Shown: piece by piece, positions 16,974-26,228 of the stretch
Layout of the letters: every line of letters starts with the position of its first letter
Position numbering within the stretch: the stretch's first letter is position 1
From: DATGEP01 sp035310125
Lineage (GTDB): Bacteria; Chloroflexota; Ktedonobacteria; Ktedonobacterales; JADMIN01
DNA length: 46,932 nucleotides
Direction: 5' to 3'
Assembly (NCBI GenBank): GCA_035310125.1
Contig: DATGEP010000333.1
Span: 1-46,932 of the forward strand
Made by a program: the position numbers and the translations under genes
The notes under the pieces: generated by a model
Seen by the model: the letters and a program-made list of their open reading frames with translations, nothing else
The model's database searches: none
What the model was told of the DNA's origin: nothing

Positions 16974-19100
16974 CTAGCCCACCGTAAAGGGTAAATCCCG
17001 CGCAATCGCCGTCACCCCTTTAATGGTCATCGTCACAACCACATCATATGTCCCCGAAGATAACCCATATGTGTAGTAGAAATACCCATGTTGCGGGGTC
17101 ATATACTGGCCGGAGAGCATCGTATAGACGACCGCGCCACCGCGGCGGATGTTGATGGACACTGGCGCCGATACCATATTTCCCGATGTACACAGATCCA
17201 CGTAGATAGATTGCCCTGACCTGAAGGAGGTCCTGGCGTTCCCCGCGCTGCATGCGAGATCACCGCCATATGACAGAATGACCGCGCGGAACGAGTTAGC
17301 GGCTTCGCGATTAGCGATCTGCTGGGGGCTGGTCGTGGCGGTCGCGGTGGGCGCGGGCAGTGGCGTATCTGTCGGGACGGACGTCGGCGCGACCGTATGC
17401 GTAGCCGTCGGCGCAACCTTCACCTGTTGTGTAAAGGCCAGCCCCGAACTGGTGAAGGCGACCCACCCAGCGACCACGAGAACTAACAGAGCAGCGACTG
17501 CCATGCCCACCCAAGTGGTGCGTCGCCTGCGCCTCATGGAAGGCTTGCGCAGGCGGTTGATTGACGCTGTGTTGGTCAGCTCTCCTGAGTCGGGCCGCCA
17601 TACTGCCTGTGACCCAGGCGCGCCCTTGCCTGAGGACAACAACGCCCGGCGCAGCGCCGTTGCCGGCTCGCCATACTCATCGTTGAGCGAGTCGTGCCGC
17701 ATGCGTGCTGGGCGCTCGGATTGCCCGCCCGGCGTATATTGACCTGGCTGCCCAAACTGATCCCGACCTCCCGGCGCTTGCGGCCAACCGCCGGCATCTC
17801 CCGTGAGGTCGGCTTCGCGGCTCCGCACATTCTCCTGCTCTATCCGGATGAGCCGATCCATATCGAGCAGCCCATCATTCGTGAGTGGTTGAGACAGTGG
17901 TCGCGTCTTTGCCGGGAGCCGAAAATTGGGCAAAGGGATAGGCGCGCTCAGCCTGCCGGTAGAGGTTGGCGCTCGCTCGATCGGAGGTATGGCGTCTGGT
18001 TGTGACCCAAGCGGTCCCCCCGCGGGCGGCGCGAGGGAACTCGTATCGTCGCCGGGAAAGAGCGCGTCTAGCCCCTCCTGACCCAGCCCACCTGTGGTTG
18101 TGTGTGGTAGCGGTGGGAACGCGGCGTGCGGCAGCTGGCCGAGCATCCACAAATCGCCAGACGTTGACTCCACTGGCGCCGCGGGTAACGCGGGCTTGTC
18201 AGCAGTGGGAAACAACGGCGTTCTAGGCGCAGATGGCGGCATTCCCGTCAGATATGCCGGTGATTCGAGCAGTCCATCGGTGAAAGGGAGCAACGCCTCG
18301 GCCAGAATATCCGCCGTGCCGAAACGCTCTTCCGGGCGCTTGGCGAGGGCCCGCTCCACCACACGCGCCAGCTCACGCGGTACATCCGGATTGAAACCGC
18401 GAATATAAGCTGGTCGCGAATGCACCTGTTGGTAGAGTACAGAGACGGGCGTGGACCCCACGAACGGCGGCCTGCCGGAGAGGGTCTCGTAGAGCACGCA
18501 ACCGAGAGCGTACACATCGGCGCGGGGATCAATCTCTTTGCCTTCCGCCTGTTCCGGCGCCATGTATTCCGGTGTGCCGATAGTCGTGCCAGACTTGGTG
18601 AGCCCCCGCGCACCCTGGAGCTTCGCAATGCCGAAATCGGTCAACAAGAGGTGGTGCGTGTCGCTCATATCCACGAGCATGTTGGATGGCTTGACATCAC
18701 GGTGAACGATGCCACGCTGGTGCGCGTGGTGAAGCGCCCGCGCCATCTGCACAATCGCGTTTGCCGCTTCAGGCGTGGGCAGCGGGCGTCCCATGCGCTG
18801 TTTGAGCGTGCCTCCCAGCACGCATTCCATGATGAGAAAAACGAGATCGTCCGTCTCGCCCCGATCATAGACGGAGACGATGTTAGGATGATTGAGCTGT
18901 GCTACCGCCTGCACTTCGCGCTCAAAACGCCGGACGAAACCGACGCGGTCTTCGGCGTCGTTGGGAATGACCTTGATCGCGACATCGCGGCTCGACGTGG
19001 TATCCGTGGCGCGATACACGCGTGATGAACCGCCTCGGCCGATCTCTTCGACGATCGTGTAGGAACCGAGCCGACGTCCGATCATGTCATTCCAGCTCAT
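16974..19100 (-). CDS. Membrane-anchored Ser/Thr protein kinase (PknB-like)
   Basis: 708 residues. Cytoplasmic Hanks-type kinase domain (8-275): glycine loop EIGRGGSSRVY, ATP lysine in VAIKVIP, catalytic loop HRDVKPSN (about 133-140), DFG in LLLTDFGIAK and APEQ in EYMAPEQAEGK. A long Pro/Ser-rich linker follows, then an Arg-rich stop and one transmembrane helix (WVGMAVAALLVLVVAGWVAF, about 528-547). After that come a Thr/Pro linker (TATHTVAPTSVPTDTPLPAP) and an outside domain of about 110 residues with two cysteines, unlike PASTA repeats. The outside domain may sense a ligand (inference). Start at 19100 is chosen over TTG at 19136. Confidence 0.92.
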   Translation of the reverse strand: MSWNDMIGRRLGSYTIVEEIGRGGSSRVYRATDTTSSRDVAIKVIPNDAEDRVGFVRRFEREVQAVAQLNHPNIVSVYDRGETDDLVFLIMECVLGGTLKQRMGRPLPTPEAANAIVQMARALHHAHQRGIVHRDVKPSNMLVDMSDTHHLLLTDFGIAKLQGARGLTKSGTTIGTPEYMAPEQAEGKEIDPRADVYALGCVLYETLSGRPPFVGSTPVSVLYQQVHSRPAYIRGFNPDVPRELARVVERALAKRPEERFGTADILAEALLPFTDGLLESPAYLTGMPPSAPRTPLFPTADKPALPAAPVESTSGDLWMLGQLPHAAFPPLPHTTTGGLGQEGLDALFPGDDTSSLAPPAGGPLGSQPDAIPPIERAPTSTGRLSAPIPLPNFRLPAKTRPLSQPLTNDGLLDMDRLIRIEQENVRSREADLTGDAGGWPQAPGGRDQFGQPGQYTPGGQSERPARMRHDSLNDEYGEPATALRRALLSSGKGAPGSQAVWRPDSGELTNTASINRLRKPSMRRRRRTTWVGMAVAALLVLVVAGWVAFTSSGLAFTQQVKVAPTATHTVAPTSVPTDTPLPAPTATATTSPQQIANREAANSFRAVILSYGGDLACSAGNARTSFRSGQSIYVDLCTSGNMVSAPVSINIRRGGAVVYTMLSGQYMTPQHGYFYYTYGLSSGTYDVVVTMTIKGVTAIARDLPFTVG

Positions 19101-19382
19101 ACGGTTGTTTAAGCCCTCGCTACCGGTGCGCCCCAATGGGCGCGGCGTGAGATGCGGGACACTTCCAGCCTATCTGCCAGCAGCCATTGTAACTCAAGAC
19201 CACAGTGCTGGCTAGTATAAGACAACGCCTGGGGTTCTCTGGGCTAGGAGTATTGGGCGGAATCGGAAGGCGAAAACTCACCGCTTCCGTTCCCACATGC
19301 GATGGCATGCTAAAATAAGCGTGGATGCGCGTATCTCACGCGATAGGAGTGTTGGGCTGGTGTAGTTGGTGCGGAGACAGAT

Positions 19383-19985
19383 ATGGCTGATACAGGCAAC
19401 GAAATTCACGAGACGCCAGCGAACGATCGACCGCCCGTGTTCCCTTCGCCGTTTCCCGCTCCCACATATCCTCCCGCATATCCCTCATCCTCGTTTCCTT
19501 TTCCGTCCGCGCCGCCGCCCGCCCGCACGCTGGGTCTGCTTGAACGCTGGCGCACGCCACTCCTCGTCGCGCTAGTGACCGTATTTCTAGTCTTTGGGGT
19601 TCTTGACGTATCCAGCGTCTTCTTGCGCCCAGCCCAGAACTCCGGCACGACGCGCCCGCTGATCATCAATGCGCAGGTTATGAGCAATCCGACACCTCCC
19701 GCTCACCCAGATCTGGGCCTTGCTCCCGATGCACTTTCTATCGCTTGCGGCAAGTCCGGGAATGTCATCGTCACGAACCGGAGCGCGCGTCCCCTACAAT
19801 GGTCCGCCACCCTCGAAAGCGACGCCCTCTCGTTTACTACCGATACGCCGCGTTCAGGTCTGCTGGCCCCCGGACACAGCATCGCACTGCATGTATTGGC
19901 ATTCAGCCAGCCCGGCCCATATCTCCTGCATTTCACGGACGACCACGGCGAGCAAGCGGACGTGCCCGTGCAGATTTCCTGCTAG
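19383..19985 (+). CDS. Membrane-anchored protein with Pro-rich N-terminus, unknown
   Basis: 200 residues, no family recognised. Residues 17-47 are very rich in Pro and aromatics (PPVFPSPFPAPTYPPAYPSS), followed by one transmembrane helix (about 59-80, LLVALVTVFLVFGVLDVSSVF). The outside part (90-200) looks like a beta-sandwich: ACGKSGNVIVTNRSARPLQW, SGLLAPGHSIALHVLAF and a final VPVQISC, a pattern typical of Ig-like or BACON-like folds. GCGGAGA precedes the ATG, and TAAAAT at 19311-19316 is a possible -10 box. It lies between the kinase (divergent) and SUI1 (convergent, 4-bp overlap) and could be a partner or substrate of the kinase, which is speculation. Confidence 0.65.
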   Translation: MADTGNEIHETPANDRPPVFPSPFPAPTYPPAYPSSSFPFPSAPPPARTLGLLERWRTPLLVALVTVFLVFGVLDVSSVFLRPAQNSGTTRPLIINAQVMSNPTPPAHPDLGLAPDALSIACGKSGNVIVTNRSARPLQWSATLESDALSFTTDTPRSGLLAPGHSIALHVLAFSQPGPYLLHFTDDHGEQADVPVQISC

Positions 19986-20362
19986 CCACCCACACGCTTG
20001 ACTTTGTATCCCTGCTGGAGCAGCCACACTTCGACTTTGTCCCGATGATCACCCTGGATGAAGATGGTCAGGTCCTTGCATGTGCCCCCACTTCCACACA
20101 GCTTCCTAAGCTTTTGCGCCAGCTCTGCGAGATCGTCGTCGTTGCCGGGAATGTTCGAGAGAACCGTCATCGTTTTCCCCCCGCGACCTTTACGATCACG
20201 GGAAAGGCGAACGAACCCATCATGCTGTTCCCTTAGTGCCGGGTGATGAGCAGCCGTCTCTTGACAGCGGCACGAAGACTGCGGCAAGTGGCAGCGCCGG
20301 CATGTGGGGATGCGCGAGATGCCTGTTACATATACGGTCGGTCGTTGGTCTGAGAATGGCAT
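19982..20362 (-). CDS. SUI1/eIF1-family translation factor, YciH-like
   Basis: 126 residues. The C-terminal 70 residues match the SUI1 fold: LAQKLRKLCGSGGTCKDL, IFIQGDHRDKVEVWLLQQGY and KVKRVGG. Bacterial SUI1 proteins are thought to influence initiation fidelity or translation under stress, but their role is not settled. The N-terminal part has CRRCHLPQSSCRC (Cys21, 24, 31, 33), a likely small zinc site. Start at 20362 has GGAAG just upstream; the longer frame to 20482 lacks support. Its stop overlaps that of the convergent membrane protein gene. Confidence 0.85.
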   Translation of the reverse strand: MPFSDQRPTVYVTGISRIPTCRRCHLPQSSCRCQETAAHHPALREQHDGFVRLSRDRKGRGGKTMTVLSNIPGNDDDLAELAQKLRKLCGSGGTCKDLTIFIQGDHRDKVEVWLLQQGYKVKRVGG

Positions 20363-20872
20363 GTGACTTCCACTACTTCCGGCAATGTCACTGTGATGGA
20401 GTGCGTTGAAGCTCTGGCTGGCCGTCCAGCGGAAAGCGTACCTCAAAGCGTAGTGTAGCACAGAGACTCCGATTCTCCACACACGACGCCGAATCGCTCA
20501 TAGCACTCACATAAGCTGCGCACACAAGACACCCAACACGCAGTACTTCTAGCCATACCAAAATTGACTTATCGCCTCTCATTACGCCCGCATGGCATAC
20601 TTTGTAACCAGCATAGGAGGCTGAAGCGCGTGCGATACATCCCCATTAGCGTGTAAGCATACTCGGTTTATGCCACTATCCACGCTGGCAAGAGCGATCT
20701 CTGAATGGTGATGGGATGATAGTACCACAGCACTCTCCGAAGGAGTGATTAGATGTCGTATTGGCCCGGCTCCGTATAATACGCGCTCCGCTGTCATGAC
20801 AAGGGGCACCTTCCGGTACTGGAAAGTGGAATAAATCAGCGCAAAGCGCACGCGGGGACGTAATGAGTGGGC

Positions 20873-20902
20873 TTGCATGCATCTGCATTGATAGTATATA
20901 CT
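20873..20902 (+). promoter_or_regulatory. Orphan promoter in the long intergenic region
   Basis: -35 TTGCAT (20873-20878), 18-bp spacer, -10 TATACT (20897-20902). No protein gene starts within 450 bp. The predicted transcript would begin near 20909 with the hairpin GCTTGTGG (20914-20921), CTTTA, CCACAAGC (20927-20934). Confidence 0.45.
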
Positions 20903-21329
20903 TGTGTCGGTGAGCTTGTGGCTTTACCACAAGCGCGCGTAGTATGTAGCACTGCCTCCACACAACGTGATGTCACAACAACCACACGACCGGCGATGGC
21001 ATGCCTCCGCTGACCAGCATGCGCCCAGGCAGCTGGCTGGGTTCGCATGCCGTCTTCCGTTTGTGGGGCGGTTGTTCCATTCGGTTAGCGCGAGGAGTAC
21101 ATCGTGTTGCGGATATCTGCCGGATCGCAACGGCGCCTGCTCGTAGGCTGAGATGTAGACTTTACGCGGAGCCGGTTGGGACTATGTGAAGCATGGGGAG
21201 GGGCAGGAGTCTTGTTCTTGGTCCGCCCCATATCATTGTCTGGAGCAGCGCTACACAAAGAGCAACCATGCTCCAGAGCCTGTCGGGTGATAGGCTGAAC
21301 GGGATGGTTCGATGCCTAGTTCTATCTGA

Positions 21330-21360
21330 TTGCGAAGTATTTTTCGCCTGTGGGTAGAAT
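21330..21360 (+). promoter_or_regulatory. Possible promoter of the XRE-TPR regulator
   Basis: -35 TTGCGA (21330-21335), 19-bp spacer, -10 TAGAAT (21355-21360), about 48 bases before the start codon. The spacing is on the long side. Confidence 0.35.
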
Positions 21361-21407
21361 CAGCATTCGGGGCATGGCGTCGGCATAACGAGAGGTAAAG
21401 ACCCGCC

Positions 21408-22778
21408 ATGAACCAGCAAGAAGTCATGAGAGAAACCCCAACCGTTCGGTTGGGGCAACGGCTGCGCCGTGCCCGTTTAGCAAGGAACCTCACCCAGGGC
21501 GAGGTGGCCAAAAACCAATTCTCAGTGTCATATGTGTCAGCGGTTGAGCGTGGACAAATACGCCCATCGCTTGGTGCTCTAGAGAAACTCGCCGAACGCT
21601 TGCAAGTTCCAGTGACGGACCTGCTTGGTGACACGGATCTCGAAGCACGCTTCACCTCACCAGCCGAGGCACGCGAGGCGAGCATCGAGCGGTATCGCGA
21701 CGATGTAGATAATCGGGTCCGCGAGGCACAGGTGCTGGCTTATCAGGGACATGTAGAAGACTCTATTGCGATGCTTCAGCGGCTCGCCGGGCAACAGTTG
21801 TCTTCGCGTGAGTCCGCTACCGTCCACTGGCAGTTGGCTCGTTCGTACGCCGCTGGTGATCATGCTGACGAGGCCCGTCGAGAAGCCGCCATCGCACTGC
21901 CTTTCGCCGAGCGACTCAACGATCGTAATTTGACGGAGCGCATCCGCAGCCAGCTCGCTGATGCGTATTCTCAAATGGGCAACTCCGCGCTCGCGCTCGA
22001 CAACTATCGCAACTGCCTGCGGGCAATAGATGATGGGGCCATCACTGATCCCGCATTCGAGCTGACGGTGCTTTTCAACATCGGCAGCCAGCATGCGCAG
22101 ATGGGCGACTTCGAGCGCGCGATCGAGAACCTGCGTAAGGCAGCCGATTTGACCGCAGAAGTCGCCAGCCCTGAGCGAATGGGCGCCGTCTATTGGGGCC
22201 TCAGTCTGGCTTACAGCGGCAAGGGTGACGCCGCGCAGGCCCGCTCCTATGCGCTGCGTGCCATCGTCACTTATGAGAATGCGGAGAACCGCCGCCTCAT
22301 TGGCCAGATATACAACCGGCTCGGTCGCGCATATGCGCAAGCTGGCGAGGTAGACCAGGCGCTGGCCCAGCTACGAGCGGCACATGAGCTGGCCACGGCT
22401 CAGCAAGACACGCACGGCGTCGCGGAAGCACAGCGCAGCCTCGCCCTGGTCTACTTGCAAGAGCAGCGGGTGGAAGAAGCAGCGCAAGCGGCGGCGAATG
22501 CGCTTGAGCATGCCGAAACCGCGGGAGACGCGCGACAGCGAGCGGACTCGCTGCTCGTGATTGCGCAGGTGCAGGAGCAACGGGGTGAACATGCCGCCGC
22601 TGAGCGCAGCTACAGCCAGGCTATTGACCTATTACAAGATGCTGATGCGACAGAACGGTTACGCGACGCATACGCCGCGTACAGCGAGTTTTTGGAGCGG
22701 CGCGGTGAGAGCAAGCGCGCCTATGAGATGCTGAAGCAGGCTTACCGCCCCTCTGGACGAGGAGCCGTCACCATCTAG
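21408..22778 (+). CDS. XRE-family helix-turn-helix regulator with TPR domain
   Basis: 456 residues. Residues 14-75 form an XRE HTH: LGQRLRRARLARNLTQGEVA, then SVSYVSAVERGQIRPSLGAL, the recognition helix and following helix. The remainder is a run of about eight tetratricopeptide repeats, for example GNSALALDNYRNCL, GDFERAIENLRKAADL and GEVDQALAQLRAAHELA. In Gram-positive RRNPP-type regulators a similar layout binds a peptide signal in the TPR groove; that is an analogy, not shown here. No signal-peptide gene is seen next to it. ATG at 21408; M7 is an alternative start. A strong terminator follows. Confidence 0.88.
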   Translation: MNQQEVMRETPTVRLGQRLRRARLARNLTQGEVAKNQFSVSYVSAVERGQIRPSLGALEKLAERLQVPVTDLLGDTDLEARFTSPAEAREASIERYRDDVDNRVREAQVLAYQGHVEDSIAMLQRLAGQQLSSRESATVHWQLARSYAAGDHADEARREAAIALPFAERLNDRNLTERIRSQLADAYSQMGNSALALDNYRNCLRAIDDGAITDPAFELTVLFNIGSQHAQMGDFERAIENLRKAADLTAEVASPERMGAVYWGLSLAYSGKGDAAQARSYALRAIVTYENAENRRLIGQIYNRLGRAYAQAGEVDQALAQLRAAHELATAQQDTHGVAEAQRSLALVYLQEQRVEEAAQAAANALEHAETAGDARQRADSLLVIAQVQEQRGEHAAAERSYSQAIDLLQDADATERLRDAYAAYSEFLERRGESKRAYEMLKQAYRPSGRGAVTI

Positions 22779-22831
22779 CTGGTGCCACCTCTGCTGCTCG
22801 CTTTCGAGCCCAGGGCTACTGGCTAGAATGC

Positions 22832-22872
22832 AAAGGACCTCCACACGGCGCATGTGCCTGGGGAGGTCCTTT
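22832..22872 (+). terminator. Terminator after the XRE-TPR gene
   Basis: AAAGGACCTCC (22832-22842) and GGAGGTCCTTT (22862-22872) form an 11-bp perfect stem; the A and T ends could serve both directions. Confidence 0.75.
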
Positions 22873-23081
22873 CGTCTGCTCAATGCACGTACATCAGCTC
22901 AGCTCAACTGTATGAATGTGGCGCATTGCCCGCGCGCTCCATAGATGATCCACGGGTCCTTCGCCCATTGCCCATTCGAGCACATTACCATGGTACGAGA
23001 GGTGGTATTCGAAGCTCCGCTTCCCATTCTGTGCCACAATAGCTGAGAGTGCTAAGTATGTGAGAATCGCGTCACATCCTA

Positions 23082-23122
23082 CGCATACAACATTGGTATG
23101 CGGCGGTATGCGGCACAGTGCC
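23082..23122. repeat. Cluster of short repeats upstream of the ABC permease, possible operator
   Basis: CGCATAC (23082-23088), 7 bases, GTATGCG (23096-23102) form an inverted repeat. GGTATGCGGC is tandemly duplicated at 23095-23104 and 23105-23114, and GGCACAGTGCC (23112-23122) is a palindrome. Three GTATGC half-sites in 30 bp upstream of the permease start look like a regulator site. The rest of the 22873-23180 gap shows TACCATGGTA at 22986-22995 and no supported gene. Confidence 0.4.
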
Positions 23123-23180
23123 ACTATTGGACCGGCGCGTGGTTTTGGCTGGTGGGTATGTCTGTGGTAAGGAGAGTGGG

Positions 23181-26100
23181 ATGCGGCTCGATGTGGCATC
23201 GCGCGGAAGCGCCGGCAGGCAGCCTGGGACAGGTGACGGATCCTCTAAGAGCAGGAATCGGCAGGTCTGGAAGAGACAGCGCGCCGGCATCTTCTCGTCA
23301 TTGCGTCTCGCCGTCTCGCGCTTCGCCCGTGGATGGCACCTCCTTCTTGCGGTCGCGCTCGGCATGCTGGTGGCAGTCGTGCTCATTTGCACGGTGCCAC
23401 TCTACGATGCGCTCGTCTCCGACCTCCAGCTTCAGCACACGATCAACGCCAATGGTCCCGTCGCACGCAATATTGAGATAACCGCGCAAAGCGGAGCGAT
23501 CTCGCCCGACTTACGCACAAAGTCCACCGCGCTCGTGCAAGGACTGGCATCCCGGTATGCGTCCTCGTTCACCGGCTCGGAGTCTACCTACTATGCCGTC
23601 ACAGACCATATGGCCCTGAAACAGGCGGGGCAGCATTCCTTTGACATTACCTCTATAGAATCCCCGCAGCTCGAGTTTCTCGCCACTGATTTTGCCGCCG
23701 TCGCGCCGCATCTGCGCTTTCTCGCGGGGGGGCTCGCGAGGGCGACCGGCTCCAGCGTGCCGGTAGATATCACGGAACAGATGGCAAAGGATAACGGACT
23801 GGCCGTCGGCAGTCATCTCGTCGTGACACAGTACGGCGGGACAGTATTCGGCGCCAAAGAAATAGATCTGACTTTGACAATTGCGGGCATCTTCACACCG
23901 AAGGATGCGAGCGATCCGTATTGGAACGGACTCACTTTCGATGCTGGAGGAACGCCAACTACTCCCAAGATATACCCTATTGTCATATCTCCCGACATTT
24001 TCTACAGTCAGCTCCCCACATTTACACAGGTGGGCATGACGCAACACTGGGTGTATTACACGCGCCCTGAGGCCATCAGTACCAGCAACATGTCTCGCGT
24101 CCGAGACGATATTGCCCAGATCCGCGCACACATCAATGGCGATCTGCTCTCCACACCGGGTATCGCCCGGGTCGGTGTAGAAAGCATGCTCGATTCAACG
24201 ATCAACGACGTGCAGGCGCAGGCCGCGCTACTCACGTTGCCTCTTTATGTAGTGGTCGCCCAGATCGTGGGCCTGGCGCTGCTCTTCGTCGCGGCCATGG
24301 CCGGTCTACTGGTGGAGGCGCAGGCGCAGGATATCGCCACACTGAAGAGTCGGGGCGCCAGCGGCACACAGATTCTCGGTGCATTCACCGTGCAAGGGCT
24401 GTTCCTGGCATTAATCGCCGCCGTAGCTGGCCCGTTCCTCGCGGCGCTGCTCGCTGTGGCGTTGCTCAAGTGGTTTGTGGCAAGCGATATCTTGCTGACG
24501 TCAGGGGTGACTTCAAATTACTTCACAGCGGTCGCAAGTCCTGCCGCCGTGGCCATTCCAGCCATCGTCGGCGCGCTCCTGGGCGTCGGCGCAGTAAGTT
24601 TCGCGGCCTTCCAGTCCGCGCGGCTGGATGTGCTGGCATTCCGGCGGGAGCAAGGGCGCTCCGCCCGGCCGCCGTTCTGGCGCAGGTACTATCTGGATGT
24701 GGCGCTGGCGGTGCTCTGCGGTGTCGGGTATATCGAGCTTGGCCAGTTTGGCGGCGTCAACACACGGCAGCAGCTGGGGAACGCTTCTGCTAGCCCGCTG
24801 CTGCTCGTGACGCCCGCGCTGCTGCTGCTGGCCGGCGCGCTCTTGGTGCTGCGACTCTTTCCGCTGGGAGCCTCACTAGGCGCGCGGTTCGCATCGCGCG
24901 GACGTGGGCTCACCTCGCTACTCGCGTTTTCGCAGGTCGAGCGCAATCCACAGCGCTACAGTCGCATTACCCTATTGCTGGTCCTGGCGGTGGGACTTGG
25001 TCTCTTCGCCCTCACGTTCGATACATCGCTCCAGCGCAACGCACAGGATCGGGCGACGTACACCGTCGGATCGGACGTCCGGGTGCAGCAATCCTTCGGC
25101 GAGGGGAACGGGCGAGGCACGCAGCTTGCCGGCGAAATGGCAAAGCTGCCCGGTGTGCTGGGCGTCACGCCGGTCTATCGGACAACTGCCGCGACGACCT
25201 CCGATCAGGGTGACATCCAGGCGGATCTGCTCGGGATTGATCCTGCCACCTGGCAGCAAGATGCTGGAGTGATCTCCTGGCGTTCCGATTATGCCAGCCA
25301 GCCAATGAGCGCCCTTCTATCTGGCATGCAGGCGCACGCGGACACGCCCCAATCGGCTGGCACCGCCGCCGCGCCGATCTGGACGTTGGCAAGTGATACA
25401 TTCGCCGCACAGTTCCACCTGAGCGCGGGCGATCAGTTCACGCTCCAGCTCAGCGAGCTGACGAGCGGTGCCACGGTCTTTGTGGTCGGCGCCGTGGTGC
25501 ATGAGTTCCCAACGCTCTATCCTTCGCGCCTTCAAGGGGGCTTTCTGGTGGTGAATGAGAACGATCTCTTCACAGCGGTCAGGCTGCAGAGTCCCAACCA
25601 GGACACGTCGTTGGACGGTCCCAATGAGTTCTGGCTGCGCACAACACAGAATCCCACACAGCAGGCAGCGCTGCTAAATAATCTCGGACCAGATGCCGGC
25701 CTGGACGTGAACAAAGTCACCACGCTGAGCGATATGCTAACGCAAAATGCAGGCAACCCCGTCGGGGCAGGTATGCGCGGATTGCTGATTGTCGGCGCGG
25801 TAACAGCCGCGGTGCTCGCCGTGCTCGGCAGCATCATACAATCGCTATTGGCAACACGCAGGCGGGCAACGCAGTTCGCCGTCCTTCGCACGGTTGGCAT
25901 GGCAGGGCGCCAGTTGACTGGGTTGCTGTTGGGCGAGCAGATCGTCGTCTACGTGTTCGGTTTGATTGGTGGCACCGTTCTGGGCCTGCTGCTGGCGAGC
26001 GCGACACTGCCGTTTTTGCAGTTTAGCGATACGACGATTGATCCGGCACGACTGGGCATTCCATCCTACGTGCTGGCATTCAACTTACGGGGAACCGCCA

Positions 26101-26207
26101 TCTTCTACGCTGCCCTGCTCATCGCGTTCCTGCTGGCGCTGGCCATCGCGGCCCGCTTTGCTACTACGATCGGCCTGGGCAAAGCGCTGCGTCTGGGCGA
26201 GGACTGA
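23181..26207 (+). CDS. ABC transporter permease, FtsX/MacB type
   Basis: 1008 residues. The N-terminal helix (HLLLAVALGMLVAVVLICTVPLY) is followed by a large outside domain. A first FtsX membrane block lies near 355-500 (LYVVVAQIVGLALLFVAAMA; VQGLFLALIAAVAGPFLAAL), then further helices around 510-590, a second outside domain, and a C-terminal FtsX block (LLIVGAVTAAVLAVLGSIIQ ... FYAALLIAFLLALAIA). This doubled layout matches large lipoprotein or peptide export and mechanotransmission permeases. The partner ATPase gene follows after 21 bp. The start at 23181 has AAGGAG 6 bases upstream. The cargo cannot be told. Confidence 0.87.
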   Translation: MRLDVASRGSAGRQPGTGDGSSKSRNRQVWKRQRAGIFSSLRLAVSRFARGWHLLLAVALGMLVAVVLICTVPLYDALVSDLQLQHTINANGPVARNIEITAQSGAISPDLRTKSTALVQGLASRYASSFTGSESTYYAVTDHMALKQAGQHSFDITSIESPQLEFLATDFAAVAPHLRFLAGGLARATGSSVPVDITEQMAKDNGLAVGSHLVVTQYGGTVFGAKEIDLTLTIAGIFTPKDASDPYWNGLTFDAGGTPTTPKIYPIVISPDIFYSQLPTFTQVGMTQHWVYYTRPEAISTSNMSRVRDDIAQIRAHINGDLLSTPGIARVGVESMLDSTINDVQAQAALLTLPLYVVVAQIVGLALLFVAAMAGLLVEAQAQDIATLKSRGASGTQILGAFTVQGLFLALIAAVAGPFLAALLAVALLKWFVASDILLTSGVTSNYFTAVASPAAVAIPAIVGALLGVGAVSFAAFQSARLDVLAFRREQGRSARPPFWRRYYLDVALAVLCGVGYIELGQFGGVNTRQQLGNASASPLLLVTPALLLLAGALLVLRLFPLGASLGARFASRGRGLTSLLAFSQVERNPQRYSRITLLLVLAVGLGLFALTFDTSLQRNAQDRATYTVGSDVRVQQSFGEGNGRGTQLAGEMAKLPGVLGVTPVYRTTAATTSDQGDIQADLLGIDPATWQQDAGVISWRSDYASQPMSALLSGMQAHADTPQSAGTAAAPIWTLASDTFAAQFHLSAGDQFTLQLSELTSGATVFVVGAVVHEFPTLYPSRLQGGFLVVNENDLFTAVRLQSPNQDTSLDGPNEFWLRTTQNPTQQAALLNNLGPDAGLDVNKVTTLSDMLTQNAGNPVGAGMRGLLIVGAVTAAVLAVLGSIIQSLLATRRRATQFAVLRTVGMAGRQLTGLLLGEQIVVYVFGLIGGTVLGLLLASATLPFLQFSDTTIDPARLGIPSYVLAFNLRGTAIFYAALLIAFLLALAIAARFATTIGLGKALRLGED

Positions 26208-26228
26208 GAATAGAAGGGACCACCTGAC

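Larger units (their letters stand above)
20363..21407. other. Long intergenic region, no supported protein gene
   Basis: Over 1 kb with only spurious short frames and visibly more A/T than the neighbouring genes. It holds a good promoter (20873-20902) followed by a hairpin (20914-20934), a second weak hairpin (ATGGGG 21193-21198 with CCCCAT 21226-21231) and a promoter nearer the XRE-TPR gene. It could encode a noncoding RNA or be a long leader. No tRNA-like T-loop was found. Confidence 0.5.

Noticed and set aside
20582..20878. 98-codon minus-strand frame in the long intergenic region
   Set aside because: No Shine-Dalgarno, no domain features and codon use unlike neighbouring genes.
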